64,000 nucleotides of DNA from Phycisphaerales bacterium (GTDB lineage Bacteria; Planctomycetota; Phycisphaerae; Phycisphaerales; UBA1924), in contig JADLFW010000036.1 of NCBI GenBank assembly GCA_020849615.1, positions 62,001 to 126,000 on the forward strand, given 5' to 3'. The position numbers and the translations under genes were made by a program. Positions 1-7,594 of this stretch are shown piece by piece. The notes beneath the pieces are model-generated. The model saw only the letters and a program-made list of their open reading frames with translations, was not told the origin of the DNA and did not search any database. Position 1 is the stretch's first letter. Each line of letters starts with the position of its first letter.

Positions 1-65
1 AAGGGACGGAGGCACGAAGCGGCAAGAGGGAAGGCCCGCCCCGGCCCGGGCGGCAACAATACATC

Positions 66-869
66 ATGCCCAAGCCCCGCAGGAAGGCCGTGCGTTCAAA
101 CTCCAAGTCATCCCGGCCCGCGAGCCGAGGGCGGGGCGGGATCCGGGCCCAGGGCGGGGCGGAGATCGGCGACAAGCCGCGGAACGGCGGGCCCAACGGA
201 TCGGCGCCGGTAAGGACCGGGCGGGAGCAGCCCAAGGCGAGCCGCCGGGCCCGGCCTCGCCCTGTGGCGAACATGCTCGACATGGAAGAGACGCTGCGGG
301 CCCGGGAGCTGTTCTGGGCCAACGTCGTGCGGGAGATCCTGTGCTCGCTGGCGGAGGCATCGCAGCAGGCCGCCGCGGCCCGGGCGAGTCTGGAGCAGGC
401 CCGGCAGCCCCCCCCGGTCACGCCCGAGGCGCTGATGGCCGCCCCGCCCCCGGGCGAGCAGCCGGGCCCGACCGGGCCACCCGAGCCTGTTCATCCGGAT
501 GTGCTGGATGGGCGGATCTGCGTGATCACGACCTTCGGGGACCGGATCCCGATCGCGGAGGTGAAGCCGCTCTTTGCGATGGGCGTCGACAAGTCCCCCG
601 AGACGCGGGCGCTGTCGATGGCGGTTGAGTGCTCGGTCTTCCAGATCCTGACGCCCAAGGGAATGGTGTACACCGTCCCGATCCATGAGATCCGGGCGGT
701 GCGGGCCGTGTCGGAGGAGCTGATGACCGAGATCGAGCATGAGCGCGGCGGCGAAAACGGGCCCGAGCATCCGTTCGGCTTCGCGGCGTTCACGTCGATG
801 GCGCGGTCGGGGATCCCGGGCGAGGAACTTCGCCTCGCGCCGCCCGAGGATGAGAGCAACTGGGAGTAG
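66..869 (+). CDS. Conserved-looking protein of unknown function
   Basis: I do not recognise this 267-residue protein. The first ~65 residues are basic and low in complexity (Arg, Ser, Gly, Pro), followed by a helical stretch around residues 70-105 and a Pro/Ala linker. The C-terminal part (about 148-235) looks like a compact alpha/beta domain starting DGRICVITTFGDRIPIAE. There is no signal peptide and no membrane segment. The start is uncertain: the ATG at 66 has no clear Shine-Dalgarno site, and an internal ATG at 273 (MLDMEE) would remove the basic tail. The stop lies 25 bp from the stop of the convergent next gene. The product is soluble and probably cytoplasmic; the basic tail could bind nucleic acid, but that is a guess. 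Confidence 0.6.
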   Translation: MPKPRRKAVRSNSKSSRPASRGRGGIRAQGGAEIGDKPRNGGPNGSAPVRTGREQPKASRRARPRPVANMLDMEETLRARELFWANVVREILCSLAEASQQAAAARASLEQARQPPPVTPEALMAAPPPGEQPGPTGPPEPVHPDVLDGRICVITTFGDRIPIAEVKPLFAMGVDKSPETRALSMAVECSVFQILTPKGMVYTVPIHEIRAVRAVSEELMTEIEHERGGENGPEHPFGFAAFTSMARSGIPGEELRLAPPEDESNWE

Positions 870-894
870 TGATGTGGAAGCCGGCCCGGCTGGT

Positions 895-1662
895 TCAGCT
901 GCTGCCGGCCCGCATGCGCTCGAGGCCCGCGGGGAACGGGTAGCTGGGGAAGACGCCGATCTGGCCGTTGCGCCACATGGAGGGGGCCGGGTAGACATCG
1001 CCGCGGAAGCCCGCCTCGTACATGGTGCGGAGGACCGCCTCGAAGCTGGGCTCAGCGCCGCCGTCGCCGACGAGGCGGTTGGCCTTGGCGCTGAGGAACG
1101 AGACGGTGGCGACCGGGAGCCGCTCGCGGCGGTCGTGGAGCATCTTGGTGATGGTGCCGAAGCCGCGGCGGAGGTCCTCGAGCGTGAAATGCTGGCGGCC
1201 GCTGGGGCGGAGGATGCCCAGGATCAGCAGGCTGTCGAGGTCGAACTTGAGGATGTAGGGTTCCTTGTCGCTGGCGGCGTGGATGGCGACCGAGCCGTGG
1301 AACATGCGGGCGTAGCTGGTGACCGAGCGGCTCGACCACTGGCTGGTGCTGATCAGCTCGACCAGCTGCGCGATGATGCCGTGGGAGTTGTCGGTGTCGT
1401 TCACCCCGCACACGACGGTGCGGTAACGGCTGTCGAGCAGGTCGCGGAGCAGGTCCTGGCCCCACAGGACGCGGAGCCGCTCGCCGGGCTGGATCTTGCC
1501 GCCCGCGCCGGGAAGCAGGGTGACCCGATCGGGGTAGGAGTTCATGGACAGGAGGTCATCGGCATCGCCCTCGAAGAGGCGGACGACGGGCTCGGTGTGA
1601 CCAGTGTGACTGGGGTGACCGGTGTGGCCGGATTGCACGGATTGGACTGACTGGATTGACAT
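895..1662 (-). CDS. Unknown protein with a 9-bp repeat-encoded N-terminus
   Basis: A 255-residue protein I cannot assign to a family. The start was placed at the ATG at 1662 because GGAGG precedes it by 9 bases; longer forms have no such site. Residues ~2-25 are a Ser/Val/Gln then Gly/His/Thr repeat, encoded by a degenerate 9-bp tandem array (1594-1647). The rest is a mixed alpha/beta soluble domain with motifs such as VVCGVNDTDNSHG and PYILKFDLDSLLILGIL. No signal peptide or membrane segment is visible. The ordered part begins near residue 27, so the repeat is probably a disordered tail added at or near the start codon. Confidence 0.65.
   Translation of the reverse strand: MSIQSVQSVQSGHTGHPSHTGHTEPVVRLFEGDADDLLSMNSYPDRVTLLPGAGGKIQPGERLRVLWGQDLLRDLLDSRYRTVVCGVNDTDNSHGIIAQLVELISTSQWSSRSVTSYARMFHGSVAIHAASDKEPYILKFDLDSLLILGILRPSGRQHFTLEDLRRGFGTITKMLHDRRERLPVATVSFLSAKANRLVGDGGAEPSFEAVLRTMYEAGFRGDVYPAPSMWRNGQIGVFPSYPFPAGLERMRAGSS
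1594..1647. repeat. Degenerate 9-bp tandem array inside a CDS
   Basis: Six consecutive 9-mers on the plus strand: GGTGTGACC, AGTGTGACT, GGGGTGACC, GGTGTGGCC, GGATTGCAC, GGATTGGAC. Since 9 is a multiple of 3 the array is translated in frame, giving His-Thr-Gly type triplets at the N-terminus of the minus-strand gene. It resembles the 9-bp array at 50728-50772. Confidence 0.75.
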
Positions 1663-1824
1663 GCGCGCGTACCTCCAGGGTCGTGATCGATGGTACCCGC
1701 CGGGCCCGCACGGCGGGGAGCGGGAAACGACCCTGTCCCGGGCATTCCCGCGGGAATTCCGGCCCGACCACAACCGGACACGCCCGGCCCGGCGCGCCGT
1801 CCCAGGGCACTCGGGAAGTACGGG

Positions 1825-4143
1825 CTACTGGTAGTAGTAGTTCAGGAACTGGAGATAGTCGGCGAAGTCGACTATCCCATCGCCGGTGAAATCGACGCGC
1901 GGGTCGAGGGCATCGTAGAGCGTCAGGAACTCAAGGTAATCGGCGAAGTCCACGATGCCATCCCCGTTGAGGTCGGCGGGGTTGGCGGGGGTTGAGCAGG
2001 CCAGCACAGCGACCTGCACGTCATCGATTCCTGCCTCGATGATCGACCCCGACCCCTCATCGCGGGCGATGAAGCGGAACTTCATCTGCGCGGTGGGTGT
2101 TATCGGGACATCGGCGAGGCTGAAGGACTTGTGCACCCAGGCGCCGGCGTTCTCGGAAACGGTTTCAAGGGTGGTCCAGGTGAGACCGTTGTCGGCGGAG
2201 ATCTGGATGGGCATGGAGTCCTGGCCCGGCGCGCTGCCCTGGTTGTTCGAGTACCAGCGCCAGTACGAGATGATCACATCGGCGGCGGTGCCGGAGGCGG
2301 GCAGGGCGGAGAAGGCCGGGCTGGTAAGGGTGGTGGAGCCGCCATCGACGTCGTAGTCGCCGACGGCCGATCCGGCCCGGCTGTCGGTGATGTAGCAGCG
2401 GATGCCGGGGGCGGGGGTGTGGTCATCGCCGGGCTGGGCCGCGGTGGCCTGGGGGTCGGCCCGTTCCCAGATCCCGCGGGTCGCGGTATCGGAGGGAGAG
2501 CCGACCTGCCAGCCGCCGGCCAGCTCGAAGTCGTCGGCGAAGACGGCCTGCGACTCGTAGGCCCGGACTTCGAAAATGGCGGTCGGGGCATCGCTGGGGT
2601 AGCGGACCTCGCGGCCCGCCGTGGTGGCGGCGGAGAAGTAGTACTGGAGGGTCTCTCCGCACGGGATGCCGGGCAGGGTGGCGAGCCAGGTGGCGCCGGA
2701 TTCGAGCGTGAGGAGGGCGGGGGTGAACGGCCCGGCCGCGCCGAGGCGGGTGTAGATGGCGGGCGTCGCGGGATCGACCGTGCCGGCCTGGTCGGTGATG
2801 GTGATGCGGAGCGTGGAGGGGACATCGGGGGTCAGGAGCGAGGGCTCGCCATCGGGGAGGGCGAAGGTCAGGGGAGAGCCGATGTGCTCGCTGAGGACCA
2901 TGATCGCGGCGAAAGCCTCTTCGCCGGTGGGGATGATCTGGTCGGCGGGGAGCTCGAAGCCGAACTCGCCGGTGTCGCGGAGCTCGAACGCGAAGCCGAG
3001 GATGCCGCGGGCGCCGTAAGTCCAGTCGTTGCTGCCGCCGGAGGCGGGGTAGATGGTGGTGTAGACGGGGCCGTTGTCGTAGATCCTGCCGTGCGTGTCG
3101 AGGATGGCCTGGGCCATGGCGGCGTCGAGCTGGGCGAAGATGCCGGCATCGGGCGCGGGCGGGAGCGCGCTGGTCCAGCCCCAGGGGGACATGACCAGCT
3201 GCGAGTAGCTGTGCAGGTCGATGTGAGCCCGGAAGCGCGGGTTCGCGATGATGAAATCGCGCATCGCCTGGGTCTCGGGCTCGGAGAAGGCGCTGGGCCC
3301 GCGGTAGGTCTCGCTGCCGGGGTCGGTGCTGGCGCCCTCACCGCCCCACTCGTAGCCCCAGTTGCGGTTGGTATCGACGCCGATGTTGCCGCCGGTGGTC
3401 GGGCGGCGGTTCTTGCGCCAGAGGCGCTGGGATGTCCACGTGAACTCGTAGCCATCCGGGTTCACGACCGGGATAAGGTTGAACTCGACGTTGTTGACGA
3501 CATCGCGGATGCGGGCATCGGTGTCGTACTTCGTGATGAACTGCTCGGCGAACCACATGACGCTGGCCGGGCTGATCCACTCCCGGGCGTGCTGGCAGCC
3601 GTGGTAGACCGCGCCCGGGCGGGCCGACTTGGGGTTGCCGGGCTGGTCGGGCCCGGTGATCCGCAGCGCGCGGATCGGCTTGCCCAGGTGCGACGGGCCG
3701 ACGGGCACGACCTGTGCGAGGTCGGGCCGGGCCGCCGCGAGCTGGTCCATGTAGGCGTTGATCTCGGCGAGGTTGTGGTAGGTCTGGAACCAGGCGAGGT
3801 CATCCCGGGCCCGGGCCTCGAGGACCTGGGCGGTCTCCGCGTCGATGAGCTTCTGGACATCGGGGATGAGGACCCGGTAGCGCAGGCCCAGCTCATCGAG
3901 GGCGGCGAGCTTGCCGGGGGCGAGCTGGACATCGATCTCGCCGCCGATGCCGATGCGGTGGGACCAGACCGAATCGGCCAGGGCAGTCACGGCCTGGAGG
4001 TCGCGGGCGGTGTTGACGGTGATGCGGGCGACGGAGTGACCGTCGTAGCGGACGGCCTGGCCCGGCGCTGCGTCAGGCTGGGCCCGAGCGAAGGCAGCGC
4101 AGGCGGCGACCAGCAGGAGGGCGAGCGGGCGAGGGCGCGGCAT
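1825..4143 (-). CDS. Secreted M14 zinc carboxypeptidase with C-terminal dockerin-like repeats
   Basis: A 772-residue secreted metallopeptidase of the M14 (carboxypeptidase A/T) family, expected to remove C-terminal residues from peptides outside the cytoplasm. Residues 1-21 form a signal peptide (AFARA/QP) and ~30-105 resemble an M14 propeptide. The zinc site is HARE near residue 185 plus the His of DLHSYSQ near 309; the catalytic Glu is in FELRDTGEF near 391. Family motifs NPDGYE and DTNRNW are present. Beta-sandwich-like sequence follows, and the last ~50 residues hold two calcium-loop units (LNGDGIVDFADYLEF and TGDGIVDFADYLQF), the dockerin-like tail frequent in Planctomycetes exoproteins. 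GGAG lies 7 bases before the ATG. The beta-helix gene lies 109 bp upstream on the same strand. The peptidase call is solid; the substrate is unknown. Confidence 0.93.
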   Translation of the reverse strand: MPRPRPLALLLVAACAAFARAQPDAAPGQAVRYDGHSVARITVNTARDLQAVTALADSVWSHRIGIGGEIDVQLAPGKLAALDELGLRYRVLIPDVQKLIDAETAQVLEARARDDLAWFQTYHNLAEINAYMDQLAAARPDLAQVVPVGPSHLGKPIRALRITGPDQPGNPKSARPGAVYHGCQHAREWISPASVMWFAEQFITKYDTDARIRDVVNNVEFNLIPVVNPDGYEFTWTSQRLWRKNRRPTTGGNIGVDTNRNWGYEWGGEGASTDPGSETYRGPSAFSEPETQAMRDFIIANPRFRAHIDLHSYSQLVMSPWGWTSALPPAPDAGIFAQLDAAMAQAILDTHGRIYDNGPVYTTIYPASGGSNDWTYGARGILGFAFELRDTGEFGFELPADQIIPTGEEAFAAIMVLSEHIGSPLTFALPDGEPSLLTPDVPSTLRITITDQAGTVDPATPAIYTRLGAAGPFTPALLTLESGATWLATLPGIPCGETLQYYFSAATTAGREVRYPSDAPTAIFEVRAYESQAVFADDFELAGGWQVGSPSDTATRGIWERADPQATAAQPGDDHTPAPGIRCYITDSRAGSAVGDYDVDGGSTTLTSPAFSALPASGTAADVIISYWRWYSNNQGSAPGQDSMPIQISADNGLTWTTLETVSENAGAWVHKSFSLADVPITPTAQMKFRFIARDEGSGSIIEAGIDDVQVAVLACSTPANPADLNGDGIVDFADYLEFLTLYDALDPRVDFTGDGIVDFADYLQFLNYYYQ

Positions 4144-4252
4144 GGACGGTCTCCGAAAATCCCCGGCGGCGAGAACCGTATTGTGACCGAAACGCCGGCG
4201 GGAAGCCAGCGGGAAGGGCGGGGGCCGGATTATCGGAGGAGCCAGACCGGGG

Positions 4253-5662
4253 TCAGTACTGGATGTTGGCCCACGGGCTGGCGGCGGTTGCGGCGGATCC
4301 GATGGGCCCGGCGTCGTTGCCGACGACGATATCGAAGTTGACGGCGCAACCCTTGACGCTGTTGCGGATGATGGTGTTGCCGCCGGAGGTGATGAGCAAC
4401 CCACGATCGGCGAAGGTGATGTTGTTGGAGTCGATGCGGTTGGCCTGGCCCGTCACGCGGACGGCGCCGTGGGTGCCAGCGGCGGCGCCATCGCCGTTGC
4501 AGTTGTTGCCCTCGACGGTGCACGAGAAGTTGACGGCGATGCCGTCGAGCTGGTTGTTGCGCGTCATGTTCGCGGTGATGCGGCAGCCGTTGTTGGCGGC
4601 GATGCCGCGGCCCGTGTTGTCGTCGACGGTGCAGGTCTCGACGGTCGTACCGTCGCCGACCACGATGCCGTCGGTGGTGTTGGCCGAGGATGTGGAGCCG
4701 CGGACGGCGGAGCGGGAGGCGGCCGAGATGCCGGGCCCGGTGTTGGCCACCGATGTGCACGCGGCGATCAGCGAGTCATCGCCGGCGATGATGCCGCCGC
4801 CGCGGTTCTCCCGGGCCGAGCAGTCGGTGACGGTGGATGAGACGATGCGGAAGCCGGCGCCGGTATTGCTGAACGACGAGCACGCCGAGAAGGTGGCCGC
4901 GGAATCGGCCGCGAAACCCGCACCGGTGTTGTTCTGCGCGCCGCAGCCGGTGGCCGAGGACCCGCGGCCGATGTTGATCCCATCGCCGCGGTTGTACTGG
5001 GCGGAGCAGTTGGTCACCGAGGCGCCGTTGCCTACGACGATGCCGTGCTGGTCGTTGCCCTCGGCGACGCTGTTCTCGATCGCGCCGCCGTTTGTCAGGA
5101 GGATCCCATAGTTGATGTTGTCGGCGGCGAGGCAGCCGCGGACGACGGAGTAGAGCGCGGTTCGGATGCCGGTCTCGCCGTTGTCGCGCGACACGACGTC
5201 GCAGATCATCGAATGTTCGGCGAACGTGCCCACGCCGAGCAAGTCGATCCCCGAGGCGCCCCACGCCGAGATCGTGCCGTTGCGGATGGTGATGGTGTTG
5301 AGCCCGGAGGCCCCCGAAGCGATGCCCTGCAGGGAGCCGGCGACGCCCTGCAGGGCGAAGCCGCGCAGGTCGATGGTGACGTTGCTCGCGGCGATCTCGA
5401 TGCCCCGCTTGCCGCTGACGCCGGTGAGGTTTCCCGTCAGGTAGTACGAACCGGGCTGGGTGATCCGGAACACGCTGTCGGCGTCGCCCGGCGTGGTGGC
5501 CTGGCTGATCGCGATCCGCGGCTCGATCTCGGAGAGGGTCTTGTATGTGGAGGCGACCGACCCGCCCGGCGGGTCGAGCGGCCCGGCGGTGAGATACCCG
5601 GCCCCAAAGGCCCCGAGGGTCACGCCGGCGGCGATGGCCGCAATCCGGACTCGCTGTTGCAT
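4253..5662 (-). CDS. Secreted right-handed beta-helix repeat protein
   Basis: A 469-residue exported protein made largely of parallel beta-helix coils. Residues 1-27 are a signal peptide or membrane anchor. Then comes a short segment with TLSEIEPRIAI that I associate with a recurrent planctomycete family, and from ~75 to 455 many ~22-24 residue rungs of the type (S/N)xxxxNxGxGIxxxxxSxVxxC. Cys recurs at one position per coil, so inward-facing Cys/Asn ladders are likely. No pectate-lyase catalytic residues are recognisable, so an adhesive, structural or polysaccharide-binding role is as likely as an enzyme. The ATG at 5662 sits 170 bp from the divergent ggt start. It may be co-transcribed with the M14 peptidase. 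Confidence 0.85.
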   Translation of the reverse strand: MQQRVRIAAIAAGVTLGAFGAGYLTAGPLDPPGGSVASTYKTLSEIEPRIAISQATTPGDADSVFRITQPGSYYLTGNLTGVSGKRGIEIAASNVTIDLRGFALQGVAGSLQGIASGASGLNTITIRNGTISAWGASGIDLLGVGTFAEHSMICDVVSRDNGETGIRTALYSVVRGCLAADNINYGILLTNGGAIENSVAEGNDQHGIVVGNGASVTNCSAQYNRGDGINIGRGSSATGCGAQNNTGAGFAADSAATFSACSSFSNTGAGFRIVSSTVTDCSARENRGGGIIAGDDSLIAACTSVANTGPGISAASRSAVRGSTSSANTTDGIVVGDGTTVETCTVDDNTGRGIAANNGCRITANMTRNNQLDGIAVNFSCTVEGNNCNGDGAAAGTHGAVRVTGQANRIDSNNITFADRGLLITSGGNTIIRNSVKGCAVNFDIVVGNDAGPIGSAATAASPWANIQY

Positions 5663-5832
5663 ATCTAATAGCCCCCGGCTGCCGCCGAAAGGCGGGCCGA
5701 TCCACCCTACCAGAACTGCGGGCCGTATCCAGTGGTTTGTGCGGGAACGGGCGGGCCTGCGGGCCCGGAAACGCTACCGTGTGCGAGCCGGGCCCGGTCG
5801 ATCCGGGCCGAGGTGTGAAGAGGGGCAAGCAC

Positions 5833-7593
5833 GTGAAACTGGCGGGCGCGGTGATGCTGGGAGCGGTCATGGCGACAACGGTGCCGGGCGGGGCGATGGC
5901 GCGCGAGGACTTTCCGACGGCGGCGGTCGCTGCCGATCACGTCATCGCCTCCGAGGCGGGCGTCGAGATCCTCCGCAAGGGAGGCAACGCCGTGGATGCG
6001 GCGGTGGCGACCTCGTTCTGCCTCTCGGTGGTCCGCCCGTACTCCTGCGGCATCGGCGGCGGCGGGTTCATGATCGTTCACCTCAAGGATGATCCGCGCA
6101 GGCCCGGCGCGGGCCCGTTGACGACCGCGATCAACTACCGCGAGCAGGCCGGGGCGTGGGCCCGGCCCGATTACTACGAAGGCCTCGCCGATCCGGACGC
6201 CAGTACGCACGGGGGCAAGGCGGTGGCGATCCCCGGCAATGTCGCCGGGCTGCTGTACGCGCTGGAGCGGTACGGCACGATGGACCGCCGCACGGTGCTG
6301 GGCCCGGCCATCCGCGCGGCCGAGCAGGGCTTCGCGGTTGACAAGCACTACGTGGACAACGTGAAGGAAGTGATCGAGTGGCTGGAGAAGGAGCCATCGC
6401 GGCCCGGCCGCTTCCCGTTCCTGTGGGATCGGCTGCTGCGGCGGGGCAAGGTCGCGGCTGGCGATGTGATCCGGCTGCCGGAGCAGGCGGATGTGCTGAT
6501 GCTGATCGCGGAGAAGGGCGCCGCGGCGTTCTACGAAGGCCCCGTGGCGGAGGCGATCGTCGAGGCGGTGCGCGGCGATGGCGGCGAGATGACGGCGGAT
6601 GACCTGCGCGGGTACAAGGTTGAAGAGCTGCGGCCGCTGGAGATCGGCTTCCGCGGCAGGCGGATCCTCTCGATGCCGCCGCCATCCAGCGGCGGGATCG
6701 CGGTGGCGCACATCCTGGGGCTGATCGACCGCCGGGCCGCGGACCTGAAGGACATGCGGCCCGGCACGGGCCCGTACCTGCACCTCGTCGCCGAGGCGAC
6801 CAAGCACGCCTTCGCGGACCGGGCCCGGTGGCTGGGCGACACGGCGTACGCGGCGGTGCCGGTGGAGCGGCTGCTGTCGGGCCCGGCCCTGGACCGGCAG
6901 GCGGCGCTGATCGAGATGGACCGGACGCGTCCGCAGGCCGAGTACGGCACGGCCGAGCAGCTCCCCGAGGATGGGGGCACGAGCCACTTCTGCGTGATCG
7001 ATGAGCGCGGCAACGCGGTGAGCTGCACGGAGACGATCAACCTGATCTTCGGATCGCTCGTCCCGGTGCCGCGGTACGGGTTCATCCTGAACAATGAAAT
7101 GGACGACTTCACGACGCGCCGCGGGCAGCCCAACGCCTTCGGCCTGGTGCAGAGCGACCGCAACCTGCCCGCGCCAGGCAAGCGCCCGCTCTCGTGCATG
7201 ACGCCGGTGATGGTGTTTGAAAACCGGCATCCGACATCCGACATTCGGGATTCGGGGGAAGCAGAGCGTGTGGTATTGATGGCGGGCGCCTCGGGCGGGC
7301 CGAGGATCATCACGGGGACGGTGCAGGCCTCGCTGCACGTGCTGCTCTTCGACCTCGGCGCGATCGACGCCGTCGGCCTCCCCCGCTTCCACCACCAGTG
7401 GGAGCCCGATGTCCTCCAGCTCGAGGACCCGCTCCGCGGCGGCGAGGTCGAGGCCGATCTGAAGGCGCGCGGCCACGTGACGGGCCGGCGCGAGACGGTC
7501 GGCGCGGTGCAGCTGATCCGTGCTGCGCGCACCGGGCCCGGCTACGAGGCGGCCAGCGATCCGCGAAAGGGCGGGCGGCCCGCCGGGTACTGA
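5833..7593 (+). CDS. ggt: Gamma-glutamyltransferase (Ntn hydrolase)
   Basis: Periplasmic gamma-glutamyltranspeptidase, 586 residues, which cleaves glutathione and other gamma-glutamyl compounds and self-processes into two subunits. The nucleophile is the Thr of GGTSHFCVID near residue 383, the usual cleavage point. Other family marks are KGGNAVDAAVA, GIGGGGFM, PPPSSGG and GASGGPRIITG. The GTG at 5833 was chosen because GAGGGG precedes it by about 8 bases and it opens a signal peptide (VKLAGAVMLGAV...GGAMA); a GTG at 5815 is an alternative. Odd feature: about ten residues after ~464 are encoded by a 7-bp tandem repeat (7225-7252) in the small subunit, between two conserved blocks. The stop is one base from the stop of the convergent permease gene. 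Confidence 0.94.
   Translation: MKLAGAVMLGAVMATTVPGGAMAREDFPTAAVAADHVIASEAGVEILRKGGNAVDAAVATSFCLSVVRPYSCGIGGGGFMIVHLKDDPRRPGAGPLTTAINYREQAGAWARPDYYEGLADPDASTHGGKAVAIPGNVAGLLYALERYGTMDRRTVLGPAIRAAEQGFAVDKHYVDNVKEVIEWLEKEPSRPGRFPFLWDRLLRRGKVAAGDVIRLPEQADVLMLIAEKGAAAFYEGPVAEAIVEAVRGDGGEMTADDLRGYKVEELRPLEIGFRGRRILSMPPPSSGGIAVAHILGLIDRRAADLKDMRPGTGPYLHLVAEATKHAFADRARWLGDTAYAAVPVERLLSGPALDRQAALIEMDRTRPQAEYGTAEQLPEDGGTSHFCVIDERGNAVSCTETINLIFGSLVPVPRYGFILNNEMDDFTTRRGQPNAFGLVQSDRNLPAPGKRPLSCMTPVMVFENRHPTSDIRDSGEAERVVLMAGASGGPRIITGTVQASLHVLLFDLGAIDAVGLPRFHHQWEPDVLQLEDPLRGGEVEADLKARGHVTGRRETVGAVQLIRAARTGPGYEAASDPRKGGRPAGY
7225..7252 (+). repeat. 7-bp tandem repeat (CGGCATY) in frame within ggt
   Basis: Four contiguous heptamers: CGGCATC, CGACATC, CGACATT, CGGGATT, followed by CGG. 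They encode a short polar insert between conserved blocks of the transferase. The same unit occurs in both orientations inside carB (45563-45635). Confidence 0.8.
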
Positions 7594-7594
7594 A

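Noticed and set aside
2131-4341. Long plus-strand open frame opposite the M14 peptidase
   Set aside because: Gly/Arg/Val-rich shadow translation produced by high GC; the minus-strand frame has full peptidase motifs.
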